From Moraxella lacunata (lineage in GTDB: Bacteria > Pseudomonadota > Gammaproteobacteria > Pseudomonadales > Moraxellaceae), in NCBI RefSeq assembly GCF_002027545.1, contig NZ_MXAN01000053.1, positions 1-24,397 of the forward strand: 24,397 nt of DNA. The letters run 5' to 3'. The number at the start of each line of letters is the position of its first letter. Positions within the stretch are counted from its first letter, which is position 1. Shown here piece by piece: positions 13,903 through 21,400 of the stretch. The notes under the pieces were generated by a model. That model was not told where the DNA came from. It ran no database searches and saw nothing but the letters and a program-made list of their open reading frames with translations. The translations under genes were made by a program, and so were the position numbers.

Positions 13903-16302
13903 ATGCCACAGCGAATTTATCAAAACTTTTTTGAATTACAACGCCATTACAAAAGAAACAGCATGGTGTTATATGCGTTATTTGTCATGGCGATGATGAT
14001 TCATGTATTACTTGCCTTATTATTTTTTATGATAATATGGTATGTCATCTTTGGTGATTTAAGTGGTTTTGCTTGGTTTTGGGTACTGATTCTTGTACCC
14101 AGTTATTTTATCATGAGTGTTTTATATCATTATAATAAAATCAGCCATGATAATGACTTTTTATTAAAAGACATTGATGTCACACGCTTATTTATTAATA
14201 TGTCAGGCGTGGATTTACCTGTTAATCATTTTAATGATGATAAAGATAATAATAAAAATAAAAAAAGACAACAGGTGATTTATGCCAAAGACATCAAAGA
14301 CTTTGAACCAAAATATCGTCGGTATTATGAATTTGCTGAGCAGTTAGCCATTGCGTCAAACATTACTTTACCTAAATTATACGTCATGGATGAGACGGGG
14401 GTAAATGCCTTTGTGGCAGGGGTGAATCAAGCCAATATGATGCTCGTTGTCAGTAAAGGGGCGTTAGAATTAGATAATGAAAGCCTTTATGGACTTATTG
14501 GGCATGAATATGGGCATATCTTACATGGCGATGCCAAATTAAATGTGCAAATGTATGTCTTAATGTCGGGGCTGTCATGGCTTTATGATGTTGCCGATGG
14601 CTTAGAATGGCTATCCAAATGGCGACAAAAACCCAAAGCCAAACGCTATCAATACCAAGATGATAAAGGCGAAAGTCAAGAATATGTGATTGTGATGGGT
14701 ACGGGGCGATTGTCCATAGAGTTTATTTCTTTGGTGATTCGCTTATTGGGCTTTTTGGGCATGGCAAGTAGCGAATGGATAAAACAGCATTTTAACCGTC
14801 AGCGTGAGTTTTTGGCGGATGCGACATCGGTACAATTAACCCGTAGCGATGGCGTGGCAAAATTATTGCAAACCCTGCAGCGAACGCCGTATTTGGCACA
14901 CGCCCAAAAACGCTATACCACGCATTTGAGTTATTTTTTCTTCCTAAACCCCCAAGATGCCCAGACGTCTATTAATTGGCGTGAGCGAATGGGGCATATG
15001 GGTAGCACGCACCCGAGCAACCATGAGCGAATACTGGCGTTGGATGAGCAGTATTATGATGACTTTGCCAAGATGGCGATTGATGATTTGGACGTGAATG
15101 TATTACAACAAACTCATGATAAAATGATGCTTATCAATTGGCATAAAAAATCAGGCGTGAGCGATTATAAAACCGTGGAGTTGGTATTATGTGATGATAA
15201 AGATATAGGTAAAGATAAAGATGCTCATTTATTTGTGAGTCCTAGTGATGATAAAAAAACGATTGACATTGCTATTTATAATAATGACATTGAAATATCA
15301 CAAGATAAAGTGATTAATGGCAGATTGGTTGTGGATAAATCGTGGCAAGCCCAAGGCGAGATGATATACCCCAAACAAGCCAGAGCTGATTATGAATTAA
15401 AAAATATTCATCATGTCAATATGACTCATGTCAAAAGCATGACACTACCCCTTATCATCGCCCGTTATTTGCGTAATGATGACCTACATCGCCCCATGAG
15501 TAAATTGTTTTCGCTGTTTTATGCGATTGTCTTTTGTCATGATAATGATGGGTTTTATTTATCCGACTCACTGGATTTGGCGAATGTTTTTTATGTAAAA
15601 TTAGATAATAATGATACCATAAAAATAGATAAGTCTTTATTAAAAACCGTGGCAGAGATGGATAGGCGTATTGATAATGGCTTATTAATGCTAATTTATC
15701 AGCGTATTATCAAGGATTTGGAACATGATGATAAACAGGTTTTATTAAAAAATGATGTTCATCATCTATTGGTATTTATCAACAAGCCACATCATCAAAA
15801 TAATCATCACGATGATTTGAGTCTATTATGGCAGGGTGTGCATTTATATCGTTTATTGGCGATATTTGCCGATGATATGGATATTACTGATAAACCATTA
15901 TTACAAAATCTGACATTCATGTATCATAAATATGACATGGACATGAATGATTGGATAATGATAACAGTAATGATATATATGGTTATGGCTCATTATGATG
16001 ATGGCGATGACATAAAATGCCGTGCAAGCATACAACGGCTGATTCGGCTTATCAATCATGAGATTGTGATTGATGAGATGGACATGACAAAATTAATGCA
16101 AGCCATGAGTGCATTTAGTGCGATAGATATGGCGTTATGGCTGTTAAAATATCAGCAGAAAAATACATTGACGGCTAAGCGATATATTGATACACTACAT
16201 ACCGCTTTATTGGGCGATGGGATATTGTGTGAGCGTGATTATGAAATATTATTAACCTTACATCAATATTGGTGTCCTGATGATGAATTTGTTTTGTATT
16301 GA
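13903..16302 (+). CDS. Membrane M48-family zinc metalloprotease, LemA partner
   Basis: This 799-residue protein has two N-terminal membrane segments (about 21-47 and 55-77). A zincin domain follows with H201-E202-Y-G-H205 (IGHEYGHILHGD), and REFLADA supplies the third ligand, E302. GSTHPSNHERI is the usual M48 C-terminal signature. A hydrophobic stretch near 265-285 lies between them, as in HtpX-like enzymes. The final 400 or so residues are AT-rich, helix-rich and poorly recognisable. They close with LLGDGILCERDYEILLTLHQYWCP, which fits the TerB-like ADG..E..LL ending I recall from LemA-associated M48 proteins. The start is 14 bp after lemA, so the two are probably co-transcribed. Substrates are unknown. 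The AAAATAATAA codon-rich insert near residues 112-122 is low-complexity. Confidence 0.88.
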   Translation: MPQRIYQNFFELQRHYKRNSMVLYALFVMAMMIHVLLALLFFMIIWYVIFGDLSGFAWFWVLILVPSYFIMSVLYHYNKISHDNDFLLKDIDVTRLFINMSGVDLPVNHFNDDKDNNKNKKRQQVIYAKDIKDFEPKYRRYYEFAEQLAIASNITLPKLYVMDETGVNAFVAGVNQANMMLVVSKGALELDNESLYGLIGHEYGHILHGDAKLNVQMYVLMSGLSWLYDVADGLEWLSKWRQKPKAKRYQYQDDKGESQEYVIVMGTGRLSIEFISLVIRLLGFLGMASSEWIKQHFNRQREFLADATSVQLTRSDGVAKLLQTLQRTPYLAHAQKRYTTHLSYFFFLNPQDAQTSINWRERMGHMGSTHPSNHERILALDEQYYDDFAKMAIDDLDVNVLQQTHDKMMLINWHKKSGVSDYKTVELVLCDDKDIGKDKDAHLFVSPSDDKKTIDIAIYNNDIEISQDKVINGRLVVDKSWQAQGEMIYPKQARADYELKNIHHVNMTHVKSMTLPLIIARYLRNDDLHRPMSKLFSLFYAIVFCHDNDGFYLSDSLDLANVFYVKLDNNDTIKIDKSLLKTVAEMDRRIDNGLLMLIYQRIIKDLEHDDKQVLLKNDVHHLLVFINKPHHQNNHHDDLSLLWQGVHLYRLLAIFADDMDITDKPLLQNLTFMYHKYDMDMNDWIMITVMIYMVMAHYDDGDDIKCRASIQRLIRLINHEIVIDEMDMTKLMQAMSAFSAIDMALWLLKYQQKNTLTAKRYIDTLHTALLGDGILCERDYEILLTLHQYWCPDDEFVLY

Positions 16303-16319
16303 TTTTCAATAATAACCAC

Positions 16320-16444
16320 AAAACTTTAAAACTACTACAAACACAATGATATTTGGGTGTAGGGGCGTGCTGAGCACGCTTATCAACAAAGTCATCAAAA
16401 GAGCATGTAGAACCAGCCCTTGCAAGTCTGTGATGTATATTAAG
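16320..16444 (+). repeat. Dispersed repeat copy A (~125 bp) with GCGTGC hairpin
   Basis: The stretch from AAAACTTTAAA to ATATTAAG matches the reverse complement of 24241-24369 throughout, through shared blocks AACTTTAAAA, TTTGGGTGTAGGGGCGTGCTG, GTCATCAAAA-like and TATTAAG. At the core GCGTGC (16365-16370) pairs with GCACGC (16374-16379). A partial third copy follows folD. The repeat supplies the DNA immediately upstream of the HolD-like gene, so the in-frame codons before 16484 come from the repeat. Confidence 0.65.
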
Positions 16445-16483
16445 TTATTTGTAAAATTATCTTGGCAAAACGCCCCATATAAC

Positions 16484-17401
16484 ATGAATACCCTGTCTGA
16501 CTGTCCGCCAAAGATTGCCCAAAGTCGCCATATCCTAGCGTTGGCGGGCATACCTTTGTGGGCAAAAAGACATTCAGTAGTAGGGCAGAGTAGGGCAGAG
16601 ATTATAGCCCTACCGCCTGTGTATGACCGCTTGCAACCCAATCCACGCTTGACTCATTTGTTGCCTGATGAGTTGCCTGCCAAGCAACATGACAAACCAA
16701 AAACTACGCCAAATACCAAGCCAACATCGGACAAAGCACAAATCTCATCTGCTGTGGATGTCAGAGCGTTGCTTAGTCCTGTCAGTTCATCTGCCGATAA
16801 TCCGCCATCTGCTGATTTAGCACCTAGCGACATCATAAATAAACAACCACCCCAAGCCACGCCCGAACCACAAAGAAAGCTGGGGGGTAATACAACAGAT
16901 GAGCAAGCCCAATCCACAGCCCAGCCCCCAGTCCAACCAAATCCCATAACCAACCTTGCCCAAGCCCAGCCCTTTGCTTCGCCTGCTCATCTTGACATCC
17001 GCTTTGCTCTACAAGGCGTGCGGTTCGGACAGTGGGTGCTGATTGTAGATATGCTACTGATGAGCCGTGATGAGCAGTCGCTATGGCAGTCGCTCAAAAA
17101 CGCCCTAAGTAATCAAGCCAATCATCAGCCCATTACTGCCTTTTATCGTGAGATTGGTTACCCATTGGTCAAAAACGAGTTTCGCTCGGACGTGGAGCTA
17201 AACCCCGCCCAATATACTTTTGACGGCTTTGTCATTGGTCTTTGTGTGTCGCCCACCCATCATCAAGCGGTGCAAGTGGCGTTTTTGACAGATACGCCCA
17301 CAGGTGTCATCGCCCAAACCACCCAAACCTTGCCGAGTATCCGCCAAATGATGACTAATCCCGCCCTAAAAAAGCAGTTTTGGCAAACGGTTGTGGGCTA
17401 A
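16484..17401 (+). CDS. HolD-like protein (DNA polymerase III psi candidate) with long linker
   Basis: This 305-residue protein is not firmly identified. Residues about 13-45 (SRHILALAGIPLWAKRH, then AEIIALPP) resemble the start of HolD, the psi subunit of the DNA polymerase III clamp loader, which in E. coli reads LQQLGITQW and continues to an Ala/Ile-rich strand. The end, LPSIRQMMTNPALKKQFWQTVV, resembles the HolD C-terminus (LRANPTARAALWQQI). Between them lies a Pro/Gln/Ser-rich, probably disordered stretch (about 65-165) absent from E. coli HolD (137 residues), followed by a folded segment. ATG at 16484 is preferred over the longer frame from 16346, whose first codons lie in a dispersed repeat. 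A 10-bp tandem duplication (16581-16600) sits in codons 33-39. serC follows after about 90 bp behind its own promoter. Confidence 0.5.
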   Translation: MNTLSDCPPKIAQSRHILALAGIPLWAKRHSVVGQSRAEIIALPPVYDRLQPNPRLTHLLPDELPAKQHDKPKTTPNTKPTSDKAQISSAVDVRALLSPVSSSADNPPSADLAPSDIINKQPPQATPEPQRKLGGNTTDEQAQSTAQPPVQPNPITNLAQAQPFASPAHLDIRFALQGVRFGQWVLIVDMLLMSRDEQSLWQSLKNALSNQANHQPITAFYREIGYPLVKNEFRSDVELNPAQYTFDGFVIGLCVSPTHHQAVQVAFLTDTPTGVIAQTTQTLPSIRQMMTNPALKKQFWQTVVG

Positions 17402-17427
17402 GTTGTGGCTAAATGTGCCGATAACTG

Positions 17428-17456
17428 TTAAAATTTTGCCAAAAATCTGCTACAAT
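17428..17456 (+). promoter_or_regulatory. serC promoter
   Basis: TTAAAA (17428-17433) and TACAAT (17451-17456) are 17 bp apart. The -10 carries an upstream TGC, giving the extended form TGCTACAAT. Transcription would start near 17463, about 27 nt before the serC ATG, which has a strong AAAGGATAG ribosome binding site. Confidence 0.55.
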
Positions 17457-17489
17457 GCCCTATCATTTCCCCATCTTTAAAGGATAGCT

Positions 17490-18572
17490 ATGAACCGTCT
17501 TGCCAATTTTTGTGCTGGCCCTGCCACCATGCCCACCGAAGTCCTACAAAAAGCCCAAGCCGAGCTGTTAGATTGGCGTGGCAAGGGCGTTTCCGTCATG
17601 GAGATTAGCCACCGCAGTGCCGATTATATTGAGATTGCCACCAAAGCCGAGCAGGATTTACGCACGCTCATGGGTATCTCGGACGACTATGCCGTGCTGT
17701 TTTTGCAAGGCGGTGCGTCATTGCAATTCTCTGCCATTCCCTTTAACCTGCTAAATGGCGGTACGGCTGATTACCTAAATACTGGCACATGGTCAGAAAA
17801 GGCCTATAAAGAAGCCAAACGCTATGAAACGCTAGGCTTAGGTAAGATTAACTTAGTCGCACAGGGTAACGGCAAAGACGTACCCACGCCTGACACTTGG
17901 GAGCTGACAGACGGTGCGTCCTATTTTCACTACTGCCCCAACGAGACCATTCACGGCGTGCAGATTTTTGACACCCCAAAAGTAAATGCTCCTATCGTGG
18001 CGGATATGTCGTCTTGTATCCTATCTGAGCCAATTAACGTAAATGATTTTGGGCTGATTTACGCAGGGGCTCAAAAGAACATCGGGCCTGCTGGCTTGAC
18101 CCTTGTCATCGTCCGCAAAGATCTAATGGAGCGTGCAAGTGCGTGGTGTCCTAGCATTTTAAATTATAAAAATCAAGCAGATAGCGACAGTATGCTCAAC
18201 ACGCCGTCCACGTTTGCATGGTATTTGTCGGGCTTGGTGTTTGAATGGCTATTGGCAAATGGCGGAGTAGAAGGTATTGCCAAAACCAACCGAGCCAAAG
18301 CCGAACTACTGTATCAAGTGATTGATAATTCTAGCTTTTATGACAATGCTGTAAATCCACGCCACCGCTCTATCATGAACGTGCCGTTTACGCTTGCCGA
18401 CAGCGAGCTTGATAAAGTCTTTTTGGAAAAATCCAAAAATTCAGGGCTGTTAAACCTAAAAGGTCATCGTGTCGTTGGTGGTATGCGAGCGAGCATTTAT
18501 AATGCCGTAACCTATGAGCAGGTGCAGGCGTTGGCAGATTTTATGAAAGAATTTGAAAAAACGCACGCTTAA
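17490..18572 (+). CDS. serC: Phosphoserine aminotransferase SerC
   Basis: SerC is a PLP enzyme that transaminates 3-phosphohydroxypyruvate to phosphoserine with glutamate; it also acts in pyridoxal 5'-phosphate synthesis. The protein has 360 residues, the normal length. NFCAGPATMP opens it, and VMEISHRSADYIEI, LFLQGGASLQFS, TGTWSEKA and VADMSSCILSEP follow. The PLP lysine is K196 in YAGAQKNIGPAG. HRVVGGMRASIYNA is the C-terminal substrate loop. Its own promoter and strong ribosome binding site are visible, and two hairpins lie between it and gloB. No aroA, pdxB or gyrA neighbour is present, so the context adds nothing to the assignment. Confidence 0.97.
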   Translation: MNRLANFCAGPATMPTEVLQKAQAELLDWRGKGVSVMEISHRSADYIEIATKAEQDLRTLMGISDDYAVLFLQGGASLQFSAIPFNLLNGGTADYLNTGTWSEKAYKEAKRYETLGLGKINLVAQGNGKDVPTPDTWELTDGASYFHYCPNETIHGVQIFDTPKVNAPIVADMSSCILSEPINVNDFGLIYAGAQKNIGPAGLTLVIVRKDLMERASAWCPSILNYKNQADSDSMLNTPSTFAWYLSGLVFEWLLANGGVEGIAKTNRAKAELLYQVIDNSSFYDNAVNPRHRSIMNVPFTLADSELDKVFLEKSKNSGLLNLKGHRVVGGMRASIYNAVTYEQVQALADFMKEFEKTHA

Positions 18573-18594
18573 TTTTATGATAATTTGACATAGG

Positions 18595-18613
18595 GGGTGG
18601 ATTTGGTTCGCCC
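18595..18613. repeat. GGGTGGATT/GTTCGCCC hairpin after serC
   Basis: GGGTGGAT and GTTCGCCC can pair with two G-U wobbles around a short loop. The sequence closely matches the core of the hairpin after clpA and, more loosely, the perfect palindrome at 3342-3362. Confidence 0.45.
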
Positions 18614-18623
18614 TTATTTTTAC

Positions 18624-18643
18624 AACCGACCAGTCGGTTTTTT
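18624..18643 (+). terminator. Rho-independent terminator of serC
   Basis: AACCGAC (18624-18630) and GTCGGTT (18633-18639) form a tight stem whose last bases continue into TTTTTT. It ends 6 bp before the ATG at 18649 and 18 bp before the likely gloB start. gloB transcription must therefore come from readthrough or from a promoter overlapping the hairpin. Confidence 0.6.
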
Positions 18644-18660
18644 ATATTATGGAAAAACTC

Positions 18661-19446
18661 ATGCACATTATCCCCATACCGATTTTAAATGACAATTATG
18701 TTTGGCTTATCGCGAAGGACGACAACGCCATTGCCGTGGATATTGGCGATGATAAGCCCGTGCTAGATTATCTACATGAGCATAATCTCAACCTATCCGC
18801 CATTTTAATCACGCATCATCACGATGACCACATTGGCGGTGTGGCAAGTGTCAAATCCGCTTATCCCAATGCCCGTATTTACGCCCATAAGTCGCACCTT
18901 AACGCCATTGGCATGACCCCTGATGTGGCGTGCGATGAGAATAGCGAATTTGAACTGCTCGGCTTGACTTTTAAAGTATGGAAAACGGCAGGACATACCG
19001 ACACGCATTTGTCCTATTTGTGTGATATGGACGACAAGACCCATGTATTTTGTGGCGATACGCTATTTAGTGGCGGTTGTGGACGGGTGTTTACAGGGAC
19101 GATTGGGAAGTTATTTGATAGCATGGAGCGGCTTGATACCTTGCCTGCTGATACGCTGTTTTATCCCACGCATGAATATACGCTCTCCAATCTCAACTTT
19201 GGCTTGTCGGTATGTGATGAGACGACCAAAAAAGAGATTTTGAGTTATAAAAATACGGTGGAAAATGAGTTAAAAAACAATATCCCGTCCCTGCCAACGT
19301 CTTTAAAGCAAGAACGGCTGATTAACGTCTTTTTGCAAACGGATAATGAAGCGATGATAAATAATATCAAGCAAATTTATCCCTTAAATCATGACGATAA
19401 ATTATCGGTATTTTCGGCACTGCGTGAATTAAAAAATAAGTTTTAG
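18661..19446 (+). CDS. gloB: Hydroxyacylglutathione hydrolase (glyoxalase II)
   Basis: Glyoxalase II hydrolyses S-lactoylglutathione to lactate and glutathione in methylglyoxal detoxification. The 261-residue protein carries the binuclear metal motif T-H52-H-H54-D-D56-H57, then AGHTDTHL, CGDTLFSGGCGRVF with the bridging Asp, and PTHEYT. The C-terminal substrate domain (about 165-261) is AT-rich and ends ELKNKF. The ATG at 18661 (MHIIPIPILNDNYVW) is chosen over 18649: it matches the family start and has GGAAAA 8 bp upstream, whereas 18649 directly abuts a terminator T-tract. It converges with the J-domain gene, and its stop overlaps the stop of a fossil frame on the other strand. Confidence 0.93.
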   Translation: MHIIPIPILNDNYVWLIAKDDNAIAVDIGDDKPVLDYLHEHNLNLSAILITHHHDDHIGGVASVKSAYPNARIYAHKSHLNAIGMTPDVACDENSEFELLGLTFKVWKTAGHTDTHLSYLCDMDDKTHVFCGDTLFSGGCGRVFTGTIGKLFDSMERLDTLPADTLFYPTHEYTLSNLNFGLSVCDETTKKEILSYKNTVENELKNNIPSLPTSLKQERLINVFLQTDNEAMINNIKQIYPLNHDDKLSVFSALRELKNKF

Positions 19447-19500
19447 ACAGGTAGATAGATCACTGTCCAAAACATGCCCAAATATGGTAATACGCACCTA
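19443..19500 (-). pseudogene. Fossil 3' end of a paralogue of the 192-aa membrane protein
   Basis: Read on -, the bases from about 19500 to 19443 give VLPYLGMFWTVIYLPV then stop. The end of the gene at 23215-23793 gives AVLGIFWTVIYLTV then stop. The two DNA stretches agree at about 31 of 39 positions when aligned at the stop codon, and the frame is kept. No more of the gene survives: further upstream on - is the J-domain gene. It suggests that a second copy of the membrane gene once lay downstream of the chaperone pair. A chance match of this length in frame at the stop seems unlikely but is not excluded. Confidence 0.45.
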
Positions 19501-19513
19501 CTGTAACTATTTA

Positions 19514-21400
19514 TCACTCTTCTTCTGTTTCATAAGTGAACGATTTAAAAAATAAAAATATCCCAAAAGCGACAATCACACCAAGTAACGGCAATGACAA
19601 TAATAAGCATAAAGCATAAATCATTGCAAAAAACATAAATAGCATGGAGACACCAACCAGTATTTGCAAACTTAAATTCGCCATAGGGTGTAGCCAGTGC
19701 ATTTTGTTATTATGGGCAAATAGATGAATACCAATTGGCAAACAAATAATAACCCACAATAAAGGCGTATATGCCATAATGGCATCTTTAAATTCTAAAT
19801 CCTGAGTTAATAAGACCACACTCGGATAAAATACCGCCAATATCAAAAACACAAATACCGCCACCCAATACGCCTGTATGACAAAAGGATTGCCATAGCG
19901 ATTGGCTCGCATGAGCGACCACCACAGTCCAAATCCTGCCAAATGAGCCAAGAAATAGCTTGGTTTGTCATACAGCTCGGTAATATTCGTTACGCCGTCT
20001 ATGACAACTTCATGTTCTTTCCAAACCCGATAAAATGAAAATGACAGAATGCCAAAAATTAACGGCAATGAAATATATAAACTTCTTAAAAAATGAGCAT
20101 TGGGCTGATAGGCATAATCTTGATAAGAAAACTCACTGGGATTGGCAAATAAATGCCAACGTAATTGCCAAAAAATCATCATGGCAAATACAAATAAAGC
20201 AATCGGCAAAACATGGCGATTTAACCATGACAAATCGCCAGCAATGATTAAAGAGAATATTGAACCTATTAAAAACACCCCACCAAAAGCAAATGCCAGA
20301 TAAATGGGTCTAAATACGCCTTTATTGACACATTGATTTAATAAGCCATATTCTTTATCATGATTTAGGATATTGTGATACAGGTTATTACCATTTGAGT
20401 TTTCTTGTTCTTGATTGGCGTGTCGGGTTAATAATTCATTGACCTTTTGTAAATCATGGTTTAATACAAGCAGATATTCAGGATAAAAAGATTTTTTGAT
20501 AAAATGCCATAAAAACACCGCCCGATTTCTGGGTTTTGGCGAATAATAATAATTATATAAGACAGGGTAATTATCCATTAAAAATTCATGGAATTTACCA
20601 TAAGTCGAAAAGGGCGGTGCTTGGTATTGATACCGCTCTTGTAAATCAATCAACCGAGACCACGGATAACGCTCTATTTGCCATGATTGTATGATTTCAT
20701 GCCACGCAAATGTCCCAAACGCATGGCGATAGCTTTTGGGATATTCGGCATTTGACCATGTCAAAAAGTCCAACAATGCCTGTTCATAATCCATACGTTC
20801 ATCAAGGGCGAATGTGTACAAACTGTCGGTTTGGGCGTAGAGTACGTCAAGTAGGGCTTGGTCTTTGTCTGCCACGTCATCATCATTGTCAATGTCATAC
20901 CACAACGAGCTAAAATGTGGGCTGTTGTCCACGTCCTGCCAATCATCATCGCTGTTATGGCTGTCATCGGCTGTCTTATCATAAGGCGTATCGTGCGAAT
21001 GCTCGTCATCGTCCGCCAATGGCGATTTATCCAGTAGCGACTCATCAAACGCACTGGTATAACTTGTGATGATAAGCCCGTGTTGGCTAGGCTTGGCTAT
21101 GTCCTTTGTGTCATCATGATTGTTATCAAGATGATTAGCCTTGTCATCGTCCGCACATTCATCGTCCGCATGGCCATCGCTCACGCTGTCATCTTGCCAA
21201 TCATCATCTTGATAATCATCATCGTCATCATTGGCATAATAATAGCGTGTGGCAAGGGCGGTTTCATAGGCTTCACGCAACGCCTTAAAGTCGTCTGGAT
21301 TTTTGTCGGGTTTGTTGTGTTTGAGCTGTTTGGCATAAGCCTTTTTAATGGCGGATTCGTCATCGGTCGGCTCTATGCCCAGTATTTGCCATGCCGTCAT
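19514..21400 (-). CDS. J-domain membrane protein, HscC co-chaperone type (DjlB/DjlC-like)
   Basis: This 628-residue protein begins with a divergent J domain (about 1-50): AWQILGIEPTDDESAIKKAYAKQLK, then KPDKNPDDFKALREAYE. The HPD triad is represented by KPD, a form I associate with the DjlB/DjlC (YbeU/YbeV) family, the J partners of HscC. A very acidic, Asp-rich linker (about 56-180) and a soluble segment follow. From about residue 365 there are roughly eight membrane segments, and the protein ends ETEEE. ATG at 21400 overlaps the hscC stop by one base (TGATG), so translation is coupled; a GTG at 21403 is an alternative start. The linker is encoded by GAT/GAC-rich near-repeats. It should tether an Hsp70 to the inner membrane; the client is unknown. 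The interrupted hscC upstream puts its present function in doubt. Confidence 0.75.
   Translation of the reverse strand: MTAWQILGIEPTDDESAIKKAYAKQLKHNKPDKNPDDFKALREAYETALATRYYYANDDDDDYQDDDWQDDSVSDGHADDECADDDKANHLDNNHDDTKDIAKPSQHGLIITSYTSAFDESLLDKSPLADDDEHSHDTPYDKTADDSHNSDDDWQDVDNSPHFSSLWYDIDNDDDVADKDQALLDVLYAQTDSLYTFALDERMDYEQALLDFLTWSNAEYPKSYRHAFGTFAWHEIIQSWQIERYPWSRLIDLQERYQYQAPPFSTYGKFHEFLMDNYPVLYNYYYSPKPRNRAVFLWHFIKKSFYPEYLLVLNHDLQKVNELLTRHANQEQENSNGNNLYHNILNHDKEYGLLNQCVNKGVFRPIYLAFAFGGVFLIGSIFSLIIAGDLSWLNRHVLPIALFVFAMMIFWQLRWHLFANPSEFSYQDYAYQPNAHFLRSLYISLPLIFGILSFSFYRVWKEHEVVIDGVTNITELYDKPSYFLAHLAGFGLWWSLMRANRYGNPFVIQAYWVAVFVFLILAVFYPSVVLLTQDLEFKDAIMAYTPLLWVIICLPIGIHLFAHNNKMHWLHPMANLSLQILVGVSMLFMFFAMIYALCLLLSLPLLGVIVAFGIFLFFKSFTYETEEE

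Noticed and set aside
16346..16483. N-terminal extension of the HolD-like gene
   Set aside because: These codons coincide with dispersed repeat copy A and its flank, and the HolD-like similarity begins after the ATG at 16484.
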